A DNA stretch of 64,000 nucleotides from Thermoflexus hugenholtzii JAD2 (GCF_900187885.1 NZ_FYEK01000020.1:1-64000); one strand, 5' to 3'; positions 9,121 through 18,993 are shown, counted from the stretch's first letter. Numbers and translations: made by a program. Notes: a model not told the origin generated them from the letters alone.

Positions 9121-9158
9121 CCAGGGTGGAAGTGAGATCCACAGGCGGGAGGAAGCCG

Positions 9159-9944
9159 ATGAAGCGTTGGAAAATCGTGGGGGCGCTGGTGTTGCTGGTG
9201 CTTCTGATCGGGATGGTGGGGGTTGGAATCGGCATCGCACGGATGGCGATGGGATGGACCCTTCCCACCTTCGACGGGGCCGGGCCGGTCCCCTCGGCTC
9301 CGGGGCCGGGCCGATGGCCCGGCGGGAGGACGGGTCCGTGGAGTGGGATGGGGTGGGGGGCGATCCCGGGGACGCCTCTCTCCGATGAGGAGGCGGTGCG
9401 CATCGCCCGCGATGTCATCGCCGCCTATGGGAACCCAGACCTGGAGCTGGCTGAGGTCATGGCCTTCGATAACCACTTCTACGCCCAGGCGCGGGAGCGC
9501 TCCACCGGCCGCTACGCCTTCGAGTTTCTCATCGATCGGTTCACCGGGGCCGCCCATCCGGAGCCGGGGCCCAACATGATGTGGAACGCCCGCTACGGGA
9601 TGATGAGGAACCACGGCATGATGGGGAGCGGGTGGGGCGTCTCCGGGGAGATGCGCCTCTCGCCGGAGGAGGCGCGGCGGATCGCCCAGGCTTACCTGGA
9701 TTCGGCGATGCCGGGGGCCACGGTAGATGAGGAGGCCGATCCCTTCTACGGCTACTACACGCTGCACATCCTGCGGGACGGCCGGATCGTTGGGATGCTC
9801 AGCGTGCACGGCAGCACTGGCCAGGTGTGGGTGCATACCTGGCATGGGAGCTTCCTGCGGATGGTCTACGGCCATGAGGGGGAGCACGGATCCTTCGGGG
9901 GCGATGGCGCGGCCCTCGCGTTCCTGTCCATAATTTCCCTGTGA
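9159..9944 (+). CDS. Membrane-anchored PepSY-like protein of a two-component operon
   Basis: Protein of 261 residues with one N-terminal membrane helix (VGALVLLVLLIGMVGVGIGIA) and an outside domain. Two segments resemble PepSY helices that begin a repeat: LSDEEAVRIARDVIAAYG and LSPEEARRIAQAYLDSAMPG, each followed by a beta-rich stretch (FEFLIDRFTGAAH; LHILRDGRIVGMLSVHG). Between them is a Met/His-rich loop, MMWNARYGMMRNHGMMGSGW. ATG 9159 follows GGCGGGAGGAAG; the longer upstream frame is ignored. It opens the operon with the zinc-ribbon protein, the regulator and the kinase. A role in sensing or buffering a soft metal such as copper is inferred from the Met-rich loops, not shown. Confidence 0.7.
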   Translation: MKRWKIVGALVLLVLLIGMVGVGIGIARMAMGWTLPTFDGAGPVPSAPGPGRWPGGRTGPWSGMGWGAIPGTPLSDEEAVRIARDVIAAYGNPDLELAEVMAFDNHFYAQARERSTGRYAFEFLIDRFTGAAHPEPGPNMMWNARYGMMRNHGMMGSGWGVSGEMRLSPEEARRIAQAYLDSAMPGATVDEEADPFYGYYTLHILRDGRIVGMLSVHGSTGQVWVHTWHGSFLRMVYGHEGEHGSFGGDGAALAFLSIISL

Positions 9945-9956
9945 AGGAGGAAAACC

Positions 9957-10343
9957 ATGAGCCGCAACTGGATTGGCCTGCTGATCGGAGCGCTGGTGTT
10001 GCTGGTCCTGCTGGTCGGCGCCCTGGGCCTGCTGGCCGGCCCGGCGTGGGGCTGGGGGTGCCCGGGTTGCCCGATGATGGGGCGCTGGGGCTGGGGCGGC
10101 ATGGGCTGGGGCTTCGGGCTGTGGATGATGCTGCTGGGCCTGCTGCTCCCCTTGCTGTTCCTCGGCCTGATCATCGCCGCGGTGGTCTGGGGGATCCAGC
10201 AGGTGACCCGGGCCGGCGGCCTGCCCCCCGCTGCGCCTCCGGCGGCTCGCTGTCCGCAGTGCGGCCGCCCCGTCCAGGCGGACTGGGCCCACTGCCCCTA
10301 CTGTGGGGCTTCGTTGACCGGCGGGTCGGCACGGCAGGGTTGA
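9957..10343 (+). CDS. Small membrane protein with C-terminal zinc ribbon
   Basis: Protein of 128 residues with two membrane helices (LLIGALVLLVLLVGALGLLAG and LLGLLLPLLFLGLIIAAVVW), a Trp/Gly/Met-rich loop between them containing GCPGCPMMGRWGWGGMGW, and a soluble C terminus with two CxxC pairs, CPQCGRPVQADWAHCPYCG, that form a zinc ribbon. Start ATG 9957 is preceded by AAGGAGGAAAACC and lies 12 bases after the upstream stop. No specific function is recognised; the CPGC plus Met-rich loop could bind a metal at the membrane, in keeping with its neighbours. Confidence 0.7.
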   Translation: MSRNWIGLLIGALVLLVLLVGALGLLAGPAWGWGCPGCPMMGRWGWGGMGWGFGLWMMLLGLLLPLLFLGLIIAAVVWGIQQVTRAGGLPPAAPPAARCPQCGRPVQADWAHCPYCGASLTGGSARQG

Positions 10344-10377
10344 AGGCTCACGGAGTCAGGCAGAGCAGAGGGTCGGC

Positions 10378-11058
10378 ATGCGGACGGTGCTGGTGGTGGA
10401 GGACGAGCCCCGGATGCGCCAGGTGATCCGGGCCTACCTGGAGCAGGCGGGGTTCCGCGTGATCGCGGTGGGGGACGGCCCCAGCGCGTTGCATGCCTTC
10501 CGGCGGGAGCGGCCCGACCTCATCGTCCTGGACCTGATGCTGCCGGGCATGGATGGCTTCGACGTCTGTCGCGCCATCCGGCGGGAGTCCGGGGTGCCCA
10601 TCCTCATCCTGACGGCGCGGGTGGAGGAAGAGGATCGGGTGGTGGGCCTGGAGCTGGGGGCGGACGATTACATCACCAAGCCCTTCAGCCCGCGCGAGCT
10701 GGTGGCGCGGGTTCGCGCGGTCCTGCGGCGGGCACAGGGGGAGATCTCCCCGCCCGCCGTCCTCCGGGTGGGGGATCTGGTCATTGACCTGGAGCGCCGG
10801 GAGGTGCGGGTGGGCGACCGGGAGGTCCGTCTGACGCCCACGGAGTTCGAGCTGCTGACGGCCATGGCGCGCCATCCGGGCCGTGTCTTCACCCGACTGC
10901 AGCTGCTGGAGCGGATCCAGGGCGCAGCCTACGAAGGATATGAACGGACCATCGACGCGCACATCAAGAACCTGCGCCAGAAGATCGAGCCGGATCCCCG
11001 CAACCCGCAGTATATCCTCACCGTCTATGGGGTCGGCTACAAGCTTCGGGAGGAGTGA
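10378..11058 (+). CDS. OmpR/PhoB-family response regulator
   Basis: DNA-binding response regulator, 226 residues. The receiver domain has acidic residues VVEDE near positions 7-10, the phospho-acceptor Asp at about 52 in [14 protein letters not shown], the Thr of ILTAR and the Lys of [11 protein letters not shown]. The C-terminal winged helix reads [20 protein letters not shown], ending [16 protein letters not shown] and YGVGYKL. It overlaps the downstream kinase region, indicating co-transcription. Phosphorylation by that kinase and binding to the 11-base direct repeat at 9086-9107 are inferred. Confidence 0.93.
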   Translation: MRTVLVVEDEPRMRQVIRAYLEQAGFRVIAVGDGPSALHAFRRERPDLIVLDLMLPGMDGFDVCRAIRRESGVPILILTARVEEEDRVVGLELGADDYITKPFSPRELVARVRAVLRRAQGEISPPAVLRVGDLVIDLERREVRVGDREVRLTPTEFELLTAMARHPGRVFTRLQLLERIQGAAYEGYERTIDAHIKNLRQKIEPDPRNPQYILTVYGVGYKLREE

Positions 11059-11072
11059 GCGGGGGGATCCGG

Positions 11073-12476
11073 ATGCGGAGCCTGTGGGCGAAGCTGACCC
11101 TGGCCTTCATCGGCGTGGTCGTCCTGAGCCTGCTGACCACGGCCCTCCTGATCGCCCTGGCCACCGCAGGGGAGTTCCGGGTCTATGTGGCCCGGGGGAA
11201 CCGGCGCTGGGCGGAAGGGCTGGCCCCGCTCTTCGCTGCATATTACGCCCGGGTTGGGAGCTGGGAGGGCGTGGAGGCCGTGCTTGAGGACATGCCGATG
11301 CCCATGCCCGGCATGGGGCCCATGCATCCGCCCATGGGGATGATGGGGATGAACCGGGCGATGTGGCGGATGATGGGCCACCGCCTGATCCTGACCGACG
11401 AGGCGGGGCGGGTCCGGCTGGATTCCGAGGGGAGCGCAGTGGGGACCCTCCTCCCGGCGGCGCGAGAGCAGGGGGTCCCGATCCGCGTGGCGGGGCGGAC
11501 GGTGGGGTGGCTGCTCATCGGCGAGGTGGAGAGCCCCACCGGGCCCTCGGCGGAGTTCTTGGCTCAGGTGCGGCGGGCCATCGCCCTCAGCACGCTGCTC
11601 GGGATCGCGCTGGCCCTGGGGGCGGGCTCCTGGGTGTTCTTCCGGCTGATGCGTCCGCTCCAGGCCCTCCAGCAGGCGTCCCGGCGGATCGCGAGGGGGG
11701 ATCTCGGCGCGCGCATCCCGGCGCGGGAGGCTGGGGAGCTGGGGGAGGTGGCTCGGGCGTTCAATCAGATGGCGGAGGCGCTGGCCCGGGCGGAGCAGCA
11801 GCGGCGTCAGATGCTGGCGGACATCGCCCACGAGCTCCGCACCCCCCTGGGGATCCTGCAGGGGCAGCTGGAGGCGCTGCTGGATGGCGTCCTTCCCCTG
11901 GTGCCGGAACAGATCGTCCAGGTCCACGACGAGGTGCGGCACCTGGCCCGGCTGGTGGAGGACCTGCGGCTCCTCGCCCTGGCGGAGGCCGGTCAGCTGC
12001 GGCTGGAGCGGAGGCCTGTGGACCTGCGATCCCTAATCGAGGAGGCCGCCGACCGCATCGCCTTGCAGGCGGCGGAGAAGGGGATCCGGCTGGAGGTGCA
12101 TCTTCCGGAAGGGCTGCCGCCGGCGTGGGGGGATCCGGGGCGTCTGCGGCAGGTGCTAATGAACCTGCTCACCAATGCCCTCCGCTACACGCCTGCCGGC
12201 GGCCGGATCACCATCGAGGCCCAGCCCCTCGGGGATCAAGTGCAGGTGAGCGTCCGCGACACCGGGGTGGGGATCGCCCCGGAGGATCTGCCCTATGTCT
12301 TCGATCGGTTCTACCGGGCGGAGAAATCCCGGGCCCGGGCGGACGGGGGGTCGGGGCTGGGGCTGGCCATCGCCCGCCACCTGATCGAGGCCCATGGAGG
12401 CCGTATTGGGGTCGAGAGCCAGCCCGGCCAGGGCTCCCATTTCTTCTTCACCCTCCCCATTGTCTCCCGCCCATAA
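11073..12476 (+). CDS. Sensor histidine kinase with methionine-rich sensor loop
   Basis: Membrane histidine kinase, 467 residues. The first helix lies near residues 8-31 and the second near 168-190. The loop between them contains a methionine-rich stretch (residues 74-101: 12 Met plus one His, for example [13 protein letters not shown]). HAMP follows ([20 protein letters not shown]), then the phospho-His motif [10 protein letters not shown] (His about 253) and the ATPase boxes [23 protein letters not shown] and [16 protein letters not shown] 11073 has GGGGGGAT at a proper distance; an in-frame GTG at 11055 touches its own Shine-Dalgarno. Met-rich loops commonly bind Cu(I)/Ag(I), so this is a candidate copper sensor. 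No copper pump is nearby. Confidence 0.9.
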   Translation: MRSLWAKLTLAFIGVVVLSLLTTALLIALATAGEFRVYVARGNRRWAEGLAPLFAAYYARVGSWEGVEAVLEDMPMPMPGMGPMHPPMGMMGMNRAMWRMMGHRLILTDEAGRVRLDSEGSAVGTLLPAAREQGVPIRVAGRTVGWLLIGEVESPTGPSAEFLAQVRRAIALSTLLGIALALGAGSWVFFRLMRPLQALQQASRRIARGDLGARIPAREAGELGEVARAFNQMAEALARAEQQRRQMLADIAHELRTPLGILQGQLEALLDGVLPLVPEQIVQVHDEVRHLARLVEDLRLLALAEAGQLRLERRPVDLRSLIEEAADRIALQAAEKGIRLEVHLPEGLPPAWGDPGRLRQVLMNLLTNALRYTPAGGRITIEAQPLGDQVQVSVRDTGVGIAPEDLPYVFDRFYRAEKSRARADGGSGLGLAIARHLIEAHGGRIGVESQPGQGSHFFFTLPIVSRP

Positions 12477-12505
12477 AGTGGCCGCGCCCCGCATCCTTAC
12501 GGATG

Positions 12506-12514
12506 TGCTATAAT
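12506..12514 (+). promoter_or_regulatory. Extended -10 promoter for tRNA-Arg
   Basis: TGCTATAAT, a perfect extended -10 element (TG-N-TATAAT), lies 14 bases before the tRNA 5' end. No recognisable -35 box is present, which extended -10 promoters tolerate. Confidence 0.75.
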
Positions 12515-12528
12515 GGAAAAAGCGAGAG

Positions 12529-12602
12529 GCCCCCGTAGCTCAACTGGATAGAGCAAGGGCGTCCTAAGTCCTGCGTTGCGGGTTCGAATCCCGCCGGGGG
12601 CA
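12529..12602 (+). tRNA. tRNA-Arg (anticodon CCU)
   Basis: A 74-base cloverleaf can be folded by hand: acceptor GCCCCCG (12529-12535) with CGGGGGC (12595-12601), D stem GCTC/GAGC, anticodon stem AGGGC/GTCCT around the loop GTCCTAA with anticodon CCT, and T stem GCGGG/CCCGC around TTCGAAT. It reads AGG arginine codons. CCA is not encoded. Promoter in front and terminator behind make it a stand-alone unit between the kinase and the amino-acid transporter genes. Confidence 0.95.
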
Positions 12603-12611
12603 CTTGAGAAG

Positions 12612-12637
12612 AAGCCGGGCGGAACGCCCGGCTTTGT
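12612..12637 (+). terminator. Intrinsic terminator after tRNA-Arg
   Basis: AAGCCGGGCG (12612-12621) and CGCCCGGCTT (12625-12634) form a perfect 10-bp stem with a GAA loop, ending in a short T-rich tail. It ends the tRNA transcript; the next gene starts 30 bases on. Confidence 0.8.
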
Positions 12638-12666
12638 GTTCCGGTGTGTTCGCGGGGAGCGAATCC

Positions 12667-13431
12667 ATGGATGTGGGGAAAGCGCGGATGGGGACCCGGC
12701 CGATCATCTCCTTCCGGCAGGTGAACAAATGGTTCGGGAATCTGCACGTTCTGCGGGACATCACGCTGGACATCTATGAAGGGGAAGTGGTGGTGATCTT
12801 CGGCCCCAGCGGGGGCGGGAAGAGCACCCTGATCCGCACCATCAACCGGCTGGAGCCCATCGACTCCGGTGAGCTGTGGGTGGACGGCATCCCGGTTCAC
12901 GATCCCCGCATCAACGTCAACCGCCTCCGTCAGGAGATCGGGATGGTCTTCCAGCAGTTCAATCTCTTCCCCCATCTGACGGTGCTGGAGAACATCATCC
13001 TCGGTCCGGTGCATGTGAAGAAGATCCCCCGGGCGGAGGCGGAGCGGCTGGCCATGCAGCTCCTGGAGCGGGTGGGGATCCCCGAGAAGGCCCACGCTTA
13101 CCCGGCCCAGCTGTCGGGCGGACAGCAGCAGCGGGTGGCCATCGCCCGAGGCCTGGCTATGCGGCCGAAGATCATGCTCTTCGATGAGCCGACCAGCGCC
13201 CTGGATCCCGAGATGATCAAGGAGGTGCTGGACGTGATGGAGGATCTGGCCCGGGAGGGGATGACCATGGTGGTGGTCACCCACGAGATGGGCTTCGCCC
13301 GACACGTGGCGGACCGCATGGTCTTCCTGGAAGGGGGCCGAATCGTAGAGATCGGGACCCCTGATGAGATCTTCGAGAACCCCCGGCACGAGCGCACCCG
13401 GGTCTTCCTGAGCCAGGTCCTGCGTCATTAG
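12667..13431 (+). CDS. Polar amino-acid ABC transporter ATP-binding protein, GlnQ type
   Basis: Cytoplasmic ATPase of 254 residues. Motifs: Walker [20 protein letters not shown]-loop [16 protein letters not shown], signature [17 protein letters not shown], Walker [16 protein letters not shown] and switch [17 protein letters not shown]; the INRLE and MGFA sequences are typical of the glutamine/glutamate class. ATG 12667 has GGGGAG upstream; the frame extends further 5' but runs through the tRNA terminator. Another in-frame ATG at 12688 is a less likely start. It belongs with the binding protein and two permeases that follow. Confidence 0.93.
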   Translation: MDVGKARMGTRPIISFRQVNKWFGNLHVLRDITLDIYEGEVVVIFGPSGGGKSTLIRTINRLEPIDSGELWVDGIPVHDPRINVNRLRQEIGMVFQQFNLFPHLTVLENIILGPVHVKKIPRAEAERLAMQLLERVGIPEKAHAYPAQLSGGQQQRVAIARGLAMRPKIMLFDEPTSALDPEMIKEVLDVMEDLAREGMTMVVVTHEMGFARHVADRMVFLEGGRIVEIGTPDEIFENPRHERTRVFLSQVLRH

Positions 13432-13451
13432 CGAGCAAGGCTTTCCGTTGC

Positions 13452-13482
13452 GGCCTCACCCCCGCGGCGGGAGGCCATTTTT
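13452..13482 (+). terminator. Hairpin with T-run between ATPase and binding-protein genes
   Basis: GGCCTC (13452-13457) pairs with GAGGCC (13471-13476), with a GC-rich interior, followed by ATTTTT. It may terminate part of the transcription from the ATPase gene or act as a processing site. The next gene starts 19 bases later, with GGAGGTGG as its ribosome site. Confidence 0.55.
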
Positions 13483-13500
13483 AATCTCAGGAGGTGGACG

Positions 13501-14391
13501 ATGGCGCTCAGACTATCTCGAATGGCCTTGCTCGGGTTGGCCCTCGCCCTGGTCCTGGCAGCCTGTCAGGCGCCCGGGGCCACGCCGGCCCCTCAAAAGG
13601 GCCGCGCCCCTCTCGCCCCCGAAGGAACCCTCCTGCGCAAGATCCAGGATCGCGGCAAGCTGATCTGCGGCACGAAGTATGACATCCCCACCTTCGGTTA
13701 CCTCAACCCTAAGACCAACCAGGTGGAAGGCTTCGATGTGGAGATCTGCCGTGCCGTCGCCGAGTACATCTTCGGCGATCCCAACGCGGTGGAGATTAAG
13801 GAGGCCATTTCCAAGAACCGCATCCCCTTCCTCAAAGAGGGCGTGGTGGACATCGTGGCTTCGACGATGACCATCAACGAGGAGCGCCTGAAGGAGATCG
13901 ATTTCTCCGTCGTCTATTACGTCGCCGGCCAGTCCCTCCTGGTCCCCAAGAACAGCCCCATCAACGGCCTGGATGACCTCAAAGGCAAGCGGGTGGGCAC
14001 CGTGAAGGGTTCCACCTCGGAGAAGAACATCCGGGCCATCTCGGATCAGAAGGGGCTGAACATCGAGGTGGTGCTCTTCGACACCTACTCGGAGGCGGTG
14101 GCGGCCATGGACGCCGGCCGCGTGGACGCGGTGACCACCGATGACATCATCCTCTACGGCTTCGTGCGCCAGGAGCCGGATAAGTGGAAGGTGGTCGGAG
14201 GGCGCTTCACGGTGGAGCCCTATGGCGTGGGGGTGAAGAAGGGCGAGGAGGAGCTCCTGGAGGTGGTGAACACAGTGATCCGGGAGCTTAAGTCTTCCGG
14301 CCGCTGGAAGGAGATCTACAAGAAGTGGATCCCCAGTGACACGGTGCCGGAGCCCCCGCCGGATGATTGGCGGGCGGTGAGCCAGCCGTGA
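13501..14391 (+). CDS. Polar amino-acid-binding lipoprotein (SBP family 3)
   Basis: Extracytoplasmic binding protein, 296 residues, for a polar amino acid. The N terminus is a lipoprotein signal with lipobox LVLAAC (Cys near residue 18) and a short Pro/Ala linker. The mature protein has the family 3 motif CGTKYDIPTFGYLNPKTNQV, GFDVEICRAVAEYIFG, TMTINEERLKEIDFS and LKGKRVGTVKGSTSEKNI. The Arg of the TMTINEER segment and the Asp of VDAVTTDD are usual ligand contacts. The downstream hairpin would let this message be produced in excess over the permeases, as is normal for such operons. Confidence 0.93.
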   Translation: MALRLSRMALLGLALALVLAACQAPGATPAPQKGRAPLAPEGTLLRKIQDRGKLICGTKYDIPTFGYLNPKTNQVEGFDVEICRAVAEYIFGDPNAVEIKEAISKNRIPFLKEGVVDIVASTMTINEERLKEIDFSVVYYVAGQSLLVPKNSPINGLDDLKGKRVGTVKGSTSEKNIRAISDQKGLNIEVVLFDTYSEAVAAMDAGRVDAVTTDDIILYGFVRQEPDKWKVVGGRFTVEPYGVGVKKGEEELLEVVNTVIRELKSSGRWKEIYKKWIPSDTVPEPPPDDWRAVSQP

Positions 14392-14413
14392 TCCCCCCCG
14401 ATGCGAAGATCCG

Positions 14414-14447
14414 CCGGCGGGGCGCTCACGGCGCCCCGCCGGTTCTT
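14414..14447 (+). terminator. Intercistronic terminator/attenuator after the binding-protein gene
   Basis: A perfect 12-bp stem, CCGGCGGGGCGC (14414-14425) with GCGCCCCGCCGG (14431-14442), is followed by TTCTT. It lies 22 bases past the binding-protein stop and before the permeases, so it probably causes partial termination. Confidence 0.7.
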
Positions 14448-14485
14448 ATCCGCACGGATCCCAGGCCTCCCATTCGGGTGGAACC

Positions 14486-15127
14486 ATGAGCACGGCGGAC
14501 GTCTGGCATTACCTGCTTCTGGGCCTGTGGACGACCCTACGGCTCTCCCTCGCCAGCATGGGGGTGGCGTTGGCCCTGGGGACACTGATCGGGGTGTTGC
14601 GGGTCTCCCCGGTGCCTCCCCTTCGCTGGTTCGCCGCCGGGTATGTGGAGTTCTTCCGGGATATCCCACTGTTGCCGGTGCTGGTCTTCGTCTACAGCGG
14701 GTTGCCCAAGGCGGGAATCCGGCTCCCCACTTCTTTCGATAGCGCGGTGGCCGGGCTGGGGGTTTACACGGCCGCCTTCGTCGCGGAGGTGGTGCGGGCC
14801 GGCCTCCAGTCGGTCCACAGGGGTCAGATCGAGGCCGCCCTCTCCCTGGGCATGACCTTCCCCCAGATGGTCCGCCTGGTGTTGCTGCCTCAAGCCTTCC
14901 GCATGATGATCCCGCCCCTGGGCACCGTGTTCATCGCCCTGGTGAAGAACACCTCCATCGCCTCGGCCATCGCTGTCGAGGAACTGCTGTATCAGGCGGA
15001 GTTCGTCATCGGCCGCACCTTCGCTGACTGGCCGATGCTGATCGCCTTTCTTCTCTATCTGGTGATCACCGTGCCCCTCAGCGGGCTGGTGAACTTTCTG
15101 GAGCGCCGTCTGCGGATCCTCTTCTGA
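14486..15127 (+). CDS. Amino-acid ABC transporter permease (HisM/GlnP type), first
   Basis: Integral membrane subunit of 213 residues. It begins DVWHYLLLGLWTTLRLSLAS, the usual start of the His/Glu/Gln permease family, and carries the loop motif IEAALSLGMTFPQMVRLVLLPQAFR, which docks to the ATPase. Several hydrophobic helices are visible. The start is ATG 14486; no strong Shine-Dalgarno is seen, only GGGTGGAACC. The second permease begins 11 bases after its stop, so the two presumably form a heterodimer. Confidence 0.92.
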   Translation: MSTADVWHYLLLGLWTTLRLSLASMGVALALGTLIGVLRVSPVPPLRWFAAGYVEFFRDIPLLPVLVFVYSGLPKAGIRLPTSFDSAVAGLGVYTAAFVAEVVRAGLQSVHRGQIEAALSLGMTFPQMVRLVLLPQAFRMMIPPLGTVFIALVKNTSIASAIAVEELLYQAEFVIGRTFADWPMLIAFLLYLVITVPLSGLVNFLERRLRILF

Positions 15128-15137
15128 GGCGGAGGGG

Positions 15138-15902
15138 ATGCAGGCATCGGAGCGACCCTGGCAGACCCTGGCGGGCGTGGGGATCGTGCTGGCCCTGATC
15201 CCCCTGGCCTTCCGTATGGAGCCGGCGCGGTTCGCGCCGTTCCTCGAGGGATCCACCTGGCGGTTCCTGGCCCTGGGGCTGCTCCTCACCCTGGAGGCCT
15301 CGGCGATCGCCATCCTGGCCAGCATCCCGCTGGCCCTCTTCTTCGCTCTGGCCCGCCTGAGCGGCCCGTTCTGGCTCCGCTACCCCGTGATCGCCCTGGT
15401 GGAAGGCATCCGGGCTCTCCCCCTCCTGGGGCTGATGTTTTATCTCTTCCTGCGCCTGAGCGCCCTGGGCCGGCAGCTGGGGATGGAGGCGCTGACCCGG
15501 CCCGACGCGGCGGTGATCGCCGCCCTCTGGCTCTACACGGGCGCGGTGAACGGCGAGGCCCTGCGCGCGGCCATCCTCTCCCTCCCCCGAGGCCAGTGGG
15601 AGGCCGCCCGCTCCCTGGGCTTGACCTACGGCCAGGCGATGCGCTTGGTCATCCTCCCCCAGGCCTTCCGACGGGCCCTTCCCCCGCTGGTGGCCCAGTT
15701 CGCCACTCTGGTGAAGGATACCTCCCTGGGCGCCATCATCGGGTTCATCGAGCTCTACCGGCGGGGGGTGATCCTCTTTCAAGGGGAGCGCAACCCCATG
15801 GAAACCCTCTACGTGATCTCGGTGATCTATTTCCTCGTTAACTACACCCTCGGCCGGCTGGCTGGGACGCTGGAGCGCCGGCTGGGGCTTCACCGCGGGT
15901 AG
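15138..15902 (+). CDS. Amino-acid ABC transporter permease (HisM/GlnP type), second
   Basis: Second permease, 254 residues. It has FLALGLLLTLEASAIAILAS, GIRALPLLGLMFYLFLRL and the ATPase-contact loop WEAARSLGLTYGQAMRLVILPQ. GCGGAGGGG precedes ATG 15138. It is slightly longer than its partner because of an extra N-terminal helix (GVGIVLALIPLAFRM). With the ATPase (12667), binding protein (13501) and first permease it completes a polar amino-acid importer. Confidence 0.92.
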   Translation: MQASERPWQTLAGVGIVLALIPLAFRMEPARFAPFLEGSTWRFLALGLLLTLEASAIAILASIPLALFFALARLSGPFWLRYPVIALVEGIRALPLLGLMFYLFLRLSALGRQLGMEALTRPDAAVIAALWLYTGAVNGEALRAAILSLPRGQWEAARSLGLTYGQAMRLVILPQAFRRALPPLVAQFATLVKDTSLGAIIGFIELYRRGVILFQGERNPMETLYVISVIYFLVNYTLGRLAGTLERRLGLHRG

Positions 15903-15935
15903 GGCCAGCCCCCCGATCGGAAGAGGCGGCTGCGC

Positions 15936-15941
15936 TATAAT
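15936..15941 (+). promoter_or_regulatory. -10 box (TATAAT) before cytidine deaminase
   Basis: A consensus TATAAT at 15936-15941. Transcription would start at about 15948, almost on top of the upstream in-frame ATG at 15950, so that codon would be leaderless. No clear -35 box is seen 16-18 bases upstream. Confidence 0.6.
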
Positions 15942-15979
15942 TCCCGTGCATGAACTTCCAGCGGAAAGGAACCCCACGG

Positions 15980-16375
15980 ATGGAAGATCGGGCACTGGTG
16001 GAGCTGGCCCTCCGGATGCGTGAGCGGGCCTATGCCCCTTACTCCGGCTACCGGGTGGGGGCCGCCCTGCTGAGCGCCTCCGGCCAGGTGTTCACCGGAT
16101 GCAACGTGGAGAACGCGGTCTACCCCCTTGGGCTGTGCGCGGAGCGGGTAGCCGTGTTCAAGGCCATCTCCGAAGGGGAGCATCACTTCACCGCCATCGC
16201 GGTCGCCACCGAAAACGGCGGCACGCCGTGCGGAGCCTGCCGCCAGGTCCTCTCCGAGTTCTCCCCCGACCTGCGGATCCTCCTGGTCGACGCGAAAGGA
16301 CACGTGCGGGAGACCTCCCTGCGGGCCCTGCTGCCGGAACCCTTCGGGCCCCGGGATCTCCAGGCGGTTCGCTGA
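15980..16375 (+). CDS. cdd: Cytidine deaminase
   Basis: Zinc enzyme of pyrimidine salvage that deaminates cytidine and deoxycytidine to uridine forms; 131 residues, typical of the homotetrameric class. It shows YAPYSGYRVGAALLSASG, the catalytic pair TGCNVENAVYPLGLCAER (zinc Cys and catalytic Glu) and the second zinc motif GGTPCGACRQVLSEF. ATG 15980 is chosen because GGAAAGGA lies about ten bases upstream and the family begins here. ATG 15950 would add ten residues but falls at the predicted transcription start. The LCP gene follows after ten bases. Confidence 0.93.
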   Translation: MEDRALVELALRMRERAYAPYSGYRVGAALLSASGQVFTGCNVENAVYPLGLCAERVAVFKAISEGEHHFTAIAVATENGGTPCGACRQVLSEFSPDLRILLVDAKGHVRETSLRALLPEPFGPRDLQAVR

Positions 16376-16385
16376 GGAGACAGGC

Positions 16386-17714
16386 ATGGCACCCGGGATC
16401 CAGACGCCATGGCGGCGGCTCCCCCTCCTCGGGCTCCTCTGGGCGCTGGGGGTGCTGGGGATCGGGACAGGGCTGGGCCTCGGGGCGTATCGCTTGGCCT
16501 TCCAGGAGGCCCTGCGCGCCGTCCCCATCCTCCCGCCCCCTGGCGCCTCGGTCTCCTCCTCTCCCACCACCCACAGCGGCCCCCTCCATCTTCCGGAGTG
16601 GACCGGGAAGGAGCGGGTGAACATCCTGGTTTTGGGGATCGATCAGCGGGAGGGGGAGTCGGGCCCCTGGCGCACCGACACGATCATGGTGGTGACGATC
16701 GATCCCGTGGGTCTCTCCGCCGGGGTGCTCTCCATCCCCCGCGATCTGTGGGTGACGATCCCCGGTTTCGGGGAGAACCGCATCAACACGGCCCACTTTC
16801 TGGGGGACGCCTACGGCTACCCGGGCGGCGGGATCGCCCTGGCCCAGGAGACCCTGCGCTATAACTTCGGGATCGCCACCTCCTATTACGTGCGGGTGAA
16901 CTTCACCACCTTTGAGAAGGCCATCGATCTGCTGGGCGGCATCGAGCTCTGCGTCCCGGAGGCCATCGATGATCCCCATTATCCAGACGCCCGTTACGGA
17001 TATGAGCCCTTCCACATCGAGGCGGGATGCCAGCATCTCGATGGGCGGACGGCGTTGAAATACGCGCGGACGCGGGCCACCCGTGGGGGGGACTTCGATC
17101 GCATGCGCCGCCAGCAGCAGGTGATCCAGGCGGTGCGGGAGCGGGTGCTTCGGCTGAACATGCTGCCGGAGCTGATCGCCCGGGCCCCGGCGCTCTGGGA
17201 GACGGTGAAGGACGGGGTCCGCACGAACCTCTCCCTGGAGGAGATGATCGCCCTCGCCCGCCTGGCCGCCCGCATCCCCGATGACCGCATCCGGATGGTG
17301 ACCATCGGTCCCTCGATGACCATCCCCGCCACGACTCCCGATGGGGCTGAGGTGCTGGTCCGCATCCCTGAGAAGGTCCAGGAGGCCCTGACGGACCTGT
17401 TCGGGCCCCAGCCGATGCACTTGAAGGCCCGGATCTCTGTGCGGAACGGGACGTTGCGGCCGGGCCTGGCGACCCGGGTGGCCGAGATCCTCCGCTCCCT
17501 CGGCGCGGAGATCGTGGAGGTGGGGAACGCGGATCGCTCCGATTACGGGGAAACCCGCATCTTGGCCCGCCCGGAGGCCCTGGAGGCGGGCCGCCAGGTG
17601 GCGGGATGGCTGGGCCTCCCCCTCACCGCGGTGCAGCCCACGCCGGATCTCGCCTGCGCCTGCGATCTGGTCATCCGCCTGGGAGCGGACTTCCCGGAGC
17701 TGGCGGGGCCATAA
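16386..17714 (+). CDS. LytR-CpsA-Psr (LCP) family protein with LytR_C domain
   Basis: Membrane-anchored protein of 442 residues. An N-terminal helix (LLGLLWALGVLGIGTGLGLGA) is followed by an LCP catalytic domain with NILVLGIDQREGESGPWRTD, SIPRDLWVTIPGFGENRINTA and GRTALKYARTRATRGGDFDR; the Arg/Asp positions are those that bind the polyprenyl-pyrophosphate donor. LCP enzymes transfer glycopolymers from lipid carriers to cell-wall or surface acceptors. The last 100 residues form a LytR_C-like domain (KARISVRNGTLRPGLATRVA). The acceptor in this lineage, which may have an atypical envelope, is unknown. Confidence 0.9.
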   Translation: MAPGIQTPWRRLPLLGLLWALGVLGIGTGLGLGAYRLAFQEALRAVPILPPPGASVSSSPTTHSGPLHLPEWTGKERVNILVLGIDQREGESGPWRTDTIMVVTIDPVGLSAGVLSIPRDLWVTIPGFGENRINTAHFLGDAYGYPGGGIALAQETLRYNFGIATSYYVRVNFTTFEKAIDLLGGIELCVPEAIDDPHYPDARYGYEPFHIEAGCQHLDGRTALKYARTRATRGGDFDRMRRQQQVIQAVRERVLRLNMLPELIARAPALWETVKDGVRTNLSLEEMIALARLAARIPDDRIRMVTIGPSMTIPATTPDGAEVLVRIPEKVQEALTDLFGPQPMHLKARISVRNGTLRPGLATRVAEILRSLGAEIVEVGNADRSDYGETRILARPEALEAGRQVAGWLGLPLTAVQPTPDLACACDLVIRLGADFPELAGP

Positions 17715-17811
17715 GGGATGCCGCGGCGTCCCCGCGTGGCCTGGCATGCCCCCTGTAGAGGAGGAAGGCTGTGAAGCGAGGAGACCGAGATTCGCGTTTT
17801 CGGGAGGCGCC

Positions 17812-18990
<1,179 letters not shown>

Positions 18991-18993
18991 GCC

